IMG/VR virus record: IMGVR_UViG_3300035701_001642
Coordinates: 1-35,048 of that record
DNA length: 35,048 nt
Origin: a virus
Strand: one strand, 5' to 3'
The notes beneath the pieces are model-generated. The model made no database searches. It saw only the letters and a list, made by a program, of their open reading frames with translations, and had not been told where the DNA came from. The translations under genes were made by a program, and so were the position numbers. Positions within the stretch are counted from its first letter, which is position 1; every line of letters begins with the position of its first letter. Below, in pieces: positions 28,828-34,498 of the stretch.

Positions 28828-29985
28828 GTGGAAGATCTCTCAAGACCTAATCCTATCACCAAAGAACTGATCTGCTCAGCAAGGACGGAGTCCCAAGGGT
28901 TCTCCGAGCTTTGGAAGCGTATGCGGATCAGGCTCAATCCTGTCCTCGCCCGTGCTTTTGATTTCCGGGGGATCTTGAGCAAGGAAGACTTTGAGGCTAT
29001 CGCGATGGCTGAGGTCTGGAGGGCTCTTGCTAATTACTCTCCCCGGAGGAATGTTTCATTCGTTACGGTTGCTTACCAATATGTACGCAACCGTTTTCTC
29101 AAGGAAGTCAAGGGGTTCTCTCGCCAGAAGCGGAACGAGGTGGGCACGGTTTCCTTGGACGAGGCAATCAGCAATGTGGTCCCTGTTGCTCGGGACCCGA
29201 TGGTCGATTATGAGTTCCATGACTACGTCAAGGTGATCTTGAACAAGCTGGGGAGCGAAGAGGTCAGGATGATCTTCGGTCTCCGGTTGAATGGGTATTC
29301 CTTTGAGGAGATCGAGAAGGAACTCCATCTTCGTCCCTATATGGGGAAGTATGGGAAGAAACCCGGAAAGAAAGCCTATCGCCGACTCAAGGGTCCATTG
29401 CTGAAAGTCATTTCGTCAATTTCTGAATCTGAAAAAAAGTCGTTTGACAAAACGTCAATTCGTGGTATAATATTGGATGAAGGCACATCATTCAAAACAA
29501 AGGAGGTGAAACAGGTGGACAGCAAGAAGGCGGCGTTATTCGGACCAAGGACAGGAAGTGCTGTCATTGCCGGGACGGAGAAGAAAGAACCCATTCAAGG
29601 AGAAGAAAAGATGAAAGATCTGCAAGCTGGAGAGGGTGCTGCCCCCGCGGCTTCTCACTCGGAGCCCAAGAAGCCGGTGGCCAAGAAGGCCGCTGTGAAG
29701 AAAGCCCCGGTGGCCAAGAAGCCGGTGGCCAAGAAAACCGCCAAGGCCAAGCCCGCTCCTGGGGAGAATCCCTTCAGGGAGACCTCCGCACTGCACAAGG
29801 CCTTCGGGATCGTGAAGGCCGGCGGGACCACGGAGACCATGATCAATGCCATGGAGAAGTCGGGAGCCGAGACCGACAACGCCGCGGCCCGCATCCGCTC
29901 CTGCATCTCCAAGATGAAGAAGCGGGGATGGAAGTTCACCAAGAACGAAGACTCCGGCAAGCTCACGGTGGTCTTCGGGAAGTGA
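28828..29985 (+). CDS. Sigma-factor-like protein fused to a histone-H1-like protein
   Basis: This 385-residue frame has two unlike parts. Residues 1-196 resemble sigma70-type factors: FEAIAMAEVWRALANYSP then RNVSFVTVAYQYVRNRFLKE (region 2 core) and EVRMIFGLRLNGYSFEEIEK (region 4-like HTH). Residues ~276-313 are Lys/Ala/Pro repeats (KKPVAKKAAVKKAPVAKKPV) as in histone-H1-like proteins, followed by a compact basic domain. Between them, residues ~197-230 are low-complexity and encoded by a stretch carrying a full promoter and ribosome site. The frame lacks a stop, so the fused protein can be made, but the C-terminal part also has its own start (29515). Sigma role: transcription of phage genes. 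The two halves differ in codon use. Confidence 0.7.
   Translation: MEDLSRPNPITKELICSARTESQGFSELWKRMRIRLNPVLARAFDFRGILSKEDFEAIAMAEVWRALANYSPRRNVSFVTVAYQYVRNRFLKEVKGFSRQKRNEVGTVSLDEAISNVVPVARDPMVDYEFHDYVKVILNKLGSEEVRMIFGLRLNGYSFEEIEKELHLRPYMGKYGKKPGKKAYRRLKGPLLKVISSISESEKKSFDKTSIRGIILDEGTSFKTKEVKQVDSKKAALFGPRTGSAVIAGTEKKEPIQGEEKMKDLQAGEGAAPAASHSEPKKPVAKKAAVKKAPVAKKPVAKKTAKAKPAPGENPFRETSALHKAFGIVKAGGTTETMINAMEKSGAETDNAAARIRSCISKMKKRGWKFTKNEDSGKLTVVFGK
29444..29471 (+). promoter_or_regulatory. Consensus sigma70 promoter inside the sigma-like gene
   Basis: TTGACA (29444-29449), a 16-base spacer, and TATAAT (29466-29471), a perfect match at both hexamers with the TTCGTGG extension. It lies in frame inside the sigma-like/H1-like ORF, 44 bases before a GTG with the site AAAGGAGGTGA. 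Confidence 0.85.
29515..29985 (+). CDS. Histone-H1-like protein from an internal start
   Basis: GTG 29515 lies in frame within the longer ORF, preceded by AAAGGAGGTGA (29500-29510), about as strong a ribosome site as any in the window, and by its own consensus promoter. The 156-residue product begins MDSKKAALFGPRTGS, has the Lys/Ala/Pro repeat and a C-terminal domain (FGIVKAGGTTETMINAMEKS and RIRSCISKMKKRGWKFTK). ATG 29611 is another possible start. H1-like proteins compact or decorate DNA; an abundant phage nucleoid protein is likely. Codons favour G or C in third positions, as in highly expressed genes. The terminator at 30013 follows. Confidence 0.7.
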   Translation: MDSKKAALFGPRTGSAVIAGTEKKEPIQGEEKMKDLQAGEGAAPAASHSEPKKPVAKKAAVKKAPVAKKPVAKKTAKAKPAPGENPFRETSALHKAFGIVKAGGTTETMINAMEKSGAETDNAAARIRSCISKMKKRGWKFTKNEDSGKLTVVFGK

Positions 29986-30012
29986 TTCCATTAGGCCGAA
30001 GCTAGTCCACCG

Positions 30013-30050
30013 AAGGGGGAGAGGAAAAGCCTCTCCCCCTTACTGTTTTT
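30013..30050 (+). terminator. Rho-independent terminator
   Basis: AAGGGGGAGAGG (30013-30024) pairs completely with CCTCTCCCCCTT (30030-30041), a 12-pair stem with a 5-base loop, followed by ACTG and TTTTT (30046-30050). It closes the sigma/H1-like gene, and the ribosome site for the next gene follows at once (AGGAGG). Confidence 0.88.
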
Positions 30051-30060
30051 AGGAGGAATC

Positions 30061-30891
30061 ATGGAGACCGCAATACAAGGGAGTTTTTCTTGCAGAGGAT
30101 CAGAAGACACGAAGTTCATTGTTCCTGTGACTTCCATCGGGGGATTCTGGAGAACAATGGCCGAACGGATGTACTGTTCTCCAGATCATTGGTTGTTCAG
30201 TTGCTTTGATTCACAGAGGAGAGTCATTTTCGGAGTTGATTTCTCTCTTTCTAAGTGGACCATTGGGGATCTTCCGAAGACTAATCTGTTGGGGTACACT
30301 TCTTCCAAGATGAGCAGACTGCGTTTCTTCTACTATGATGAAGAGCTCGGTGAGAAGTTCAGAGAGAGATTGAAGTTGAAGTCCAAGGGGGGGAAGGCCA
30401 AGGCTTTTGCCATTCCATTTCAGTTCGCTGATAAGAAGCGATCTGACACCACGGGGAACTGTATGCTGTCTTTCGTTGTCCAGGGGTTCATCCAGGACAA
30501 AGGGCAGAAGCACACAGAGATCCATGTGTTCTACAGGACGACAGAACTTCTTCGAAGGTTTGTTGCTGACATCTATTTCCTTGACTCTTTGTTCATGGAG
30601 TTGATCGGCCCGGAGATGTTGGATGCTGTTGACCGAGTTGTCTTTCATTTCCCCTCGATCTATGTATCGGCCCTGTGGTTTCCTATCTACACGGTGCTGA
30701 GACCTAACTACAAGTTCGCAGATCCTGACGGGTGCTTTGCCAAGAAGTGCATGACCGCTCTGGATAATGTCATCAAGGGGAAGCATGCAAAGAGTCCATT
30801 CGGTCCACGCAAGAAGGCGGTCGAAATCTACAAGAGCATTGTTGGATCTCCTGACTTTATATCGTCATGCATGGCAGAAGGGGAGGTTTGA
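30061..30891 (+). CDS. Divergent thymidylate-synthase-fold protein
   Basis: This 276-residue protein has no confident family by motif, but residues ~137-175 read NCMLSFVVQGFIQ then HVFYRTTELLRRFVADIYFL. The spacing Arg-x2-Glu-x7-Asp mirrors the Arg-x2-Asp-x7-Asn of thymidylate synthases, and a Cys lies 25 residues before the Arg (20 in thymidylate synthase). I read this as a diverged member of the same superfamily as the enzyme at 32455, with Asp instead of Asn at the base-recognition position. It may methylate or hydroxymethylate a nucleotide, or be a structural relic. It follows the terminator with an AGGAGGAATC site. Confidence 0.5.
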   Translation: METAIQGSFSCRGSEDTKFIVPVTSIGGFWRTMAERMYCSPDHWLFSCFDSQRRVIFGVDFSLSKWTIGDLPKTNLLGYTSSKMSRLRFFYYDEELGEKFRERLKLKSKGGKAKAFAIPFQFADKKRSDTTGNCMLSFVVQGFIQDKGQKHTEIHVFYRTTELLRRFVADIYFLDSLFMELIGPEMLDAVDRVVFHFPSIYVSALWFPIYTVLRPNYKFADPDGCFAKKCMTALDNVIKGKHAKSPFGPRKKAVEIYKSIVGSPDFISSCMAEGEV

Positions 30892-30895
30892 GAGA

Positions 30896-30908
30896 TTTGT
30901 GGTATAAT
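30896..30908 (+). promoter_or_regulatory. Extended -10 promoter for the structured RNA
   Basis: TTTGTGGTATAAT (30896-30908) has the full extended -10 pattern shared with other promoters here. No good -35 is visible. Transcription should begin near 30915, a few bases before the stem of the RNA at 30918-30998. Confidence 0.62.
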
Positions 30909-30917
30909 TATACTGTC

Positions 30918-30998
30918 AGGGGGGAGGCTGAGTCCGTAGTGCCTGCGGTAACCATGGAGATGTTTAGGTTTGGGCAACCACCACTTGGCTTCCCCCCT
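30918..30998 (+). ncRNA. Structured RNA with switch-like inner pairing
   Basis: An 11-pair terminal helix joins AGGGGGGAGGC (30918-30928) with GCTTCCCCCCT (30988-30998), with one G:T pair. Inside is a hairpin CCGTA-GTGCC-TGCGG (30934-30948) and a GGTT segment (30967-30970) that can pair either with AACC at 30950-30953 or with AACC at 30976-30979. No U-run follows, so it is not a terminator. It has a dedicated promoter and is followed by a basic 11-residue ORF and then 31057. It resembles a leader or regulatory RNA; I cannot name a class. Confidence 0.6.
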
Positions 30999-31019
30999 TA
31001 GAATTTAGGAGAACTAGAA

Positions 31020-31055
31020 ATGAGAAAGAAGAACAAGAAAGGCAAACGGAGGTAG
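31020..31055 (+). CDS. Basic 11-residue ORF (MRKKNKKGKRR)
   Basis: ATG 31020 follows TTTAGGAGAACTAGAA, a good ribosome site, and opens 11 codons, of which 8 encode Lys or Arg. Its last codons contain the ribosome site (GGAGG) of the next gene, so it may act as a leader peptide that couples translation. It lies right after the structured RNA at 30918. Confidence 0.45.
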   Translation: MRKKNKKGKRR

Positions 31056-31056
31056 G

Positions 31057-31620
31057 ATGGGGAAGTACGAACGGATAAAAGAGTTCCAGGTCCTGGGATT
31101 CAATACCCCGGAGATTCTCTATATCCGGCGTGGAGCACTTGTTGATCTTCGTATAGTGGGGGAGTTCTTCAAGGATTGTGAACGTGGTAGCATCCGGACG
31201 TACAGTGATGATGAGTCTAAGAACTTCAAGTGCCCCCACTATCCTAACCGTCAAATTCCCGAGTTGATGGAATTATTCCCGAAGATAGTTGACCAGTACC
31301 ATGTGATGCTCGCGAAGCCAGTAGATCCTAATGATACTCTCTGGTGTGGGAATCTCGTTGTTGATCCCGATGGGGAGGAGGTCTACGTTGAGGCAATCAA
31401 GGGTCCTGGAACTGTACGAGATCTTGACAGGAGAGCCCACGATCTTGACCGGAAGATGCGGGTTTCGTGGTGGAGGGCTCAAGGTGAACCTTGGGATATT
31501 GTTATTCCAGAAGCTGTCCAGTTCCCTCGGAGGGGAGTGGTCATCGAATGGTCTTATTATAGAGTTCCAGTTGGTATGAAGAAACGTCAGTTGATCTTCT
31601 GGGAATATAGGCCTTACTGA
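31057..31620 (+). CDS. Hypothetical protein, faintly ATP-grasp-like
   Basis: This 187-residue protein begins YERIKEFQVLGFNTPEILYI, like the start of ATP-grasp enzymes, and includes GSIRTYSDDESKNFKCPH and NLVVDPDGEEVYVEAIKG. These are weak hints only; the glycine-rich loop and metal-binding residues of that fold are not obvious. The C-terminus is Trp/Arg-rich (VSWWRAQGEPWDIVIPE). Ribosome site overlaps the preceding basic ORF. Its position after the structured RNA suggests the RNA may control it. Confidence 0.55.
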   Translation: MGKYERIKEFQVLGFNTPEILYIRRGALVDLRIVGEFFKDCERGSIRTYSDDESKNFKCPHYPNRQIPELMELFPKIVDQYHVMLAKPVDPNDTLWCGNLVVDPDGEEVYVEAIKGPGTVRDLDRRAHDLDRKMRVSWWRAQGEPWDIVIPEAVQFPRRGVVIEWSYYRVPVGMKKRQLIFWEYRPY

Positions 31621-31631
31621 TTGGATAGAGT

Positions 31632-31826
31632 ATGGATTTTCAACACATGATTGGTTTGATTCTGGGGACATTCGTCGGGATTGTCTTGGTCTTGCTGTTT
31701 TGCTTTTTGATCATTTTTGTTATCTTTTGGGTCGGGGCGTATTTCATGAAATTCATGGATAACCATTGGGACAGGGTCATGGAGGGGAAGAAGCCTCCTG
31801 TTCACAAATCATCAGGAGAAAGGTAG
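31632..31826 (+). CDS. Small single-pass membrane protein
   Basis: This 64-residue protein is mostly one long hydrophobic stretch (GLILGTFVGIVLVLLFCFLI followed by IFVIFWVGAYF), followed by a charged tail (RVMEGKKPPVHKSSGER). One or two helices could fit. It has the size of phage holins or small membrane regulators, but lies among nucleotide-metabolism genes rather than lysis genes. No strong ribosome site is visible. Confidence 0.55.
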   Translation: MDFQHMIGLILGTFVGIVLVLLFCFLIIFVIFWVGAYFMKFMDNHWDRVMEGKKPPVHKSSGER

Positions 31827-31838
31827 GAAGTCGGAATA

Positions 31839-32447
31839 ATGAACGTAACTGATGTGCAGGCTGCGAATGTAGTAGGGGATAAACTCCAAGCGATCTTCGA
31901 TCGTCAGATGGAGTTGCTCTTAAAGTACCGGGAGATCGAGGGGATGCCGTACGGAGTCCCCCCTCTTCCATTGGATACTGCCCTTGGACAGAAATGGGTC
32001 CGGGACTTCATGTGGAGGGTCACTGAGGAACTGGCCGAAGCCTATGAGTGCCGGAACGCTCAGGATCACTTCGTCGAAGAGATTTCAGATGCAATCCACT
32101 TCCTTGTGGAGTTGTTCATCCTCTCCGGGATCGACCGGAAGGACATCCCGGGGACATTAGAGGATCAATTCCGGAGTGTTTCTGTCGCTTCAGGAGTTGG
32201 TCATTATAGAGAGAAGGTCTGGGAGTTTATCTATCAGTTGGGGATTTCAGCCAATGTTCTTCGGAACAAGGCTTGGAAGCAGACTCAGGTCCCGACTGAT
32301 CTTCCATATTTCAGGAAGCTGCTCTTGGAGAGTTGGATGAAGTTCATTCACTGTTGTTCTCATACCGGGATGGATGCCGAGTCATTCACTGAGATCTACT
32401 TCAAGAAATCGGAAGTGAATAAATTCCGAATCCGGTCTTACTATTGA
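31839..32447 (+). CDS. Dimeric dUTPase / MazG-like all-alpha NTP pyrophosphatase
   Basis: This 202-residue helical protein has the metal-binding pattern of this family: FMWRVTEELAEAYE and FVEEISDAIHFLVEL (EExxE and ExxD). The C-terminus EIYFKKSEVNKFRIRSYY matches the Y-x2-K-x3-N-x2-R-x3-Y tail of dimeric dUTPases. It would hydrolyse dUTP (or a similar dNTP) to the monophosphate and PPi, limiting uracil in DNA and feeding the enzymes that follow: the thymidylate-synthase-type enzyme at 32455 and the dCMP deaminase. GGTAGGAAG precedes the ATG. Good assignment at the fold level; substrate inferred. Confidence 0.75.
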   Translation: MNVTDVQAANVVGDKLQAIFDRQMELLLKYREIEGMPYGVPPLPLDTALGQKWVRDFMWRVTEELAEAYECRNAQDHFVEEISDAIHFLVELFILSGIDRKDIPGTLEDQFRSVSVASGVGHYREKVWEFIYQLGISANVLRNKAWKQTQVPTDLPYFRKLLLESWMKFIHCCSHTGMDAESFTEIYFKKSEVNKFRIRSYY

Positions 32448-32454
32448 GGAGGAG

Positions 32455-33156
32455 ATGATGAGGATCTTTCAGAGTTGTTGTGAGATGATCCGGGAGGTAG
32501 AACGGGACTTGTTCGAGATGGGTATTCGTTGCCATACCGAAACAATGCAGGACAAGAACATCGCGGATGACCCATCGTTTGAGACCAAGGAGATCATGGG
32601 GTACTCCTTCCGGATTGTGGATGGTGGTGACAAGGACGCGATGCTCGAGTTCCGGGGGCTTGATCTCAAGTGGGCTATTCGTGAGTTCGCGGAACGCGTT
32701 TCCCCTGAGTGGATCAATCCCGGAAGCGCTTGGACCCTTAGGGGGGGTGTCTGGGAAGAATTTCTCAAGAAGGGTGAGGGGCGGTTCTCTTATACCTATT
32801 GTGAGCGGTTCAGGACACAACTCCCGATGATCATTGAGGAGCTCAAGAAACACCCCAACACCCGGCAGGCTGTGATGACCATCTACGAGGGTCCATTGGA
32901 TGTCCCCAAGCTCGGGGTCTTCCGGGTCCCTTGTTCCCTGTCCTACCAGTTCCTGATCAGGGAGGGGAAGCTCCATATCATCTATGTGATGCGGAGCACG
33001 GATTTGATGACTCACTTCCCGTACGATGTATGGTTGGCAATCACGATGATGGAACATGTGGCCCAGAAGATTGGTGTCAAGTCTGGTTCATTCACGATGT
33101 TCGCGGGGAGTCTCCATCTGTACAAAAAAGATGTAGAAGGAAGGAACATATTCTGA
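32455..33156 (+). CDS. Thymidylate-synthase family enzyme, predicted dCMP hydroxymethylase
   Basis: This 233-residue protein carries the thymidylate synthase layout with exact E. coli spacing: catalytic Cys160 in RVPCSLSYQF, then Arg180-Ser181-x-Asp183 (20 residues on), then position 191 (8 further), then His221-x-Tyr223 (30 further). At position 191, where thymidylate synthase has the Asn (N177) that recognises uracil, this protein has Asp (HFPYDVW). In T4 dCMP hydroxymethylase that same Asn is Asp, which selects cytosine. The His next to the catalytic Cys is Ser. I infer dCMP as substrate, giving 5-hydroxymethyl-dCMP or a similar product. ATG 32455 follows GAGGAGGAG. Strong support for fold, good for substrate. 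Confidence 0.8.
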   Translation: MMRIFQSCCEMIREVERDLFEMGIRCHTETMQDKNIADDPSFETKEIMGYSFRIVDGGDKDAMLEFRGLDLKWAIREFAERVSPEWINPGSAWTLRGGVWEEFLKKGEGRFSYTYCERFRTQLPMIIEELKKHPNTRQAVMTIYEGPLDVPKLGVFRVPCSLSYQFLIREGKLHIIYVMRSTDLMTHFPYDVWLAITMMEHVAQKIGVKSGSFTMFAGSLHLYKKDVEGRNIF

Positions 33157-33398
33157 TGGCTATTGCTTGCAAGATCTGTATTGCTCAGAGGGGGTTGAGG
33201 GGGAGTGATCTTAATTCGCTTCCTCAGGATGAGGAAGAATTGGTCAAGCACATGGAGTCAGTTCATCACATGCCTGTGATTCGTGAAGGTGAAACGGAGG
33301 AGCAGGCCGAAGCTAGATTTATTAAGGAACATCCCGAGGCTTTGAGTTGTTCCGAGTGTATTGAGGCCGGTGCTCATTGGATAGGAGGTAAGTCTTGA
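33156..33398 (+). CDS. Small zinc-binding protein
   Basis: I start this 80-residue protein at ATG 33156, which shares a base with the previous TGA. The frame is open further upstream but only over the hydroxymethylase gene. It has ACKICIAQ and LVKHMESVHHMPV, a Cys2-His2-type zinc finger layout, and a second pair in SCSECIEAG. It likely binds zinc and perhaps DNA. The gene lies between the dCMP-type enzyme and dCMP deaminase, and its stop overlaps the latter's TTG start. Confidence 0.6.
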   Translation: MAIACKICIAQRGLRGSDLNSLPQDEEELVKHMESVHHMPVIREGETEEQAEARFIKEHPEALSCSECIEAGAHWIGGKS

Positions 33399-33979
33399 AG
33401 AAGAAAGAGGCTCCTAAGCTCGACCGTGATCTCCTGAAGGATCAGGTCTTCCTTAACATCGCGAAGGAGTTGATGCGGATGGGGACTTGCACCCATTTGA
33501 AAGTGGGTGCGGTCTTAGTCAAGGATGGACGGATCATCTCTACTGGATGGAACGGGAATCCCAAGGGAATGCCCCACTGCGATGACATTGGGTGCACCGT
33601 GGATAAGACTGGACATTGCATCTCCACACTCCATGCTGAGCTCAATGCTGTGGTCTGGGCTGCTCGAGCTGGAGTTCCAATCGATGGATCTGTCCTCTAC
33701 ACGACTGACTATCCTTGCTACCAGTGCACCAAGATCATCCTGGCCTCTGGGATCAAGCGAGTCTGCTATCTCCGAGACTACGGAACTAAGGAGTCAGTTG
33801 AGCGGATCATTGGTCTCTTCGCCAAAGCGGGGATTGTTTTAGATCAGTATGTAAAACGAGGGACGTTCGAGGGTCTGGATAGTATAGTTTCTTTTGATTG
33901 GATCGAAGTTCCCGAAGGGAAGGTTGTCGGTGAAGTCTATATCAGAGGTCGCCAGGTTGATTCTTCTGGTAGACTATGA
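33395..33979 (+). CDS. dCMP deaminase (ComEB-type)
   Basis: This 194-residue protein has the zinc deaminase motifs STLHAELNAV (His-x-Glu) and TDYPCYQCTKI (Pro-Cys-x2-Cys). A structural zinc cluster (HCDDIGCTVDKTGHC) just before the active site is typical of dCMP deaminases. It would convert dCMP to dUMP and so supply dTMP synthesis. TTG start at 33395 in a GTGA-like overlap with AGGAGG 6 bases upstream. It has a C-terminal extension of about 40 residues (FDWIEVPEGKVVGEVYI) not common in the family. Good assignment. Confidence 0.88.
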   Translation: MKKKEAPKLDRDLLKDQVFLNIAKELMRMGTCTHLKVGAVLVKDGRIISTGWNGNPKGMPHCDDIGCTVDKTGHCISTLHAELNAVVWAARAGVPIDGSVLYTTDYPCYQCTKIILASGIKRVCYLRDYGTKESVERIIGLFAKAGIVLDQYVKRGTFEGLDSIVSFDWIEVPEGKVVGEVYIRGRQVDSSGRL

Positions 33980-34233
33980 GTATTAGACTAGAAACTCTGA
34001 TCCATGACGAGACGAGTGATTGTTATCTCTGTTTTCGTCATGCAGTAGCGGCTGCTCAAGCAGGTCACGAGATAAAGCTTGAGACAGACAAAGAGAGTGA
34101 TGGTGACGAGTATGGTCTGAGACATACGAGCTGTTCAGTATGCGATACCATTTCTGAAGCCGTAGAGAAGGAGACTGAAAAGAAGGCCTTGGAGATCCTT
34201 AAGGCTCTTTGTCCAGGAGAGAAAGTTGGCTAA
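33976..34233 (+). CDS. Small zinc-type protein
   Basis: This 85-residue acidic protein has two CxxC pairs, DCYLCFRH and SCSVCDTI, enough for one zinc site, within a helical and charged context. It overlaps the dCMP deaminase by ATGA. No family recognised. Several such small zinc proteins occur in this window. Confidence 0.6.
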   Translation: MSIRLETLIHDETSDCYLCFRHAVAAAQAGHEIKLETDKESDGDEYGLRHTSCSVCDTISEAVEKETEKKALEILKALCPGEKVG

Positions 34234-34498
34234 GAATAACCCATTCAAGCTTCGGGTTTCATACGGGACGACGAAGAACTTGGGGAATATGGAGTTCTTC
34301 CGAGCTCAGGGAGAAGTGGAACGTGACTTCGATGGGAGTAACCATTTCCAAGCGGAGTTCAGCAAGACCTTCGATGAGGTTGTTGCGGTTGTCGATATGA
34401 AGGTTAGTCAAGTGGTCAAGCAGAGAGAAGAAGAGTTGAAGTCGGTTGTAGAAGCCCGAGAGAAAAGACGAAAGGAGTCCTTCGGTCCTCGTGGCTAA
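34226..34498 (+). CDS. Hypothetical protein
   Basis: This 90-residue protein starts at TTG 34226, overlapping the previous stop by 8 bases after AGGAGAG. It has an N-terminal beta-like part (PFKLRVSYGTTKNLGN, EFFRAQGEVERDFDG) and a coiled helical C-terminus rich in Glu, Lys and Arg (VVKQREEELKSVVEAREKRR). No family recognised. Confidence 0.58.
   Translation: MAKNNPFKLRVSYGTTKNLGNMEFFRAQGEVERDFDGSNHFQAEFSKTFDEVVAVVDMKVSQVVKQREEELKSVVEAREKRRKESFGPRG

Noticed and set aside
29536-29991. Gly/Leu/His-rich open frame on the - strand
   Set aside because: It is the reverse reading of the Lys/Ala/Pro repeat of the H1-like protein; the odd composition comes from that repeat.
30954-31001. 15-codon ORF inside the structured RNA (MEMFRFGQPPLGFPP)
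   Set aside because: It has no ribosome site and its codons lie in the base-paired stem; the structure explains the bases better.
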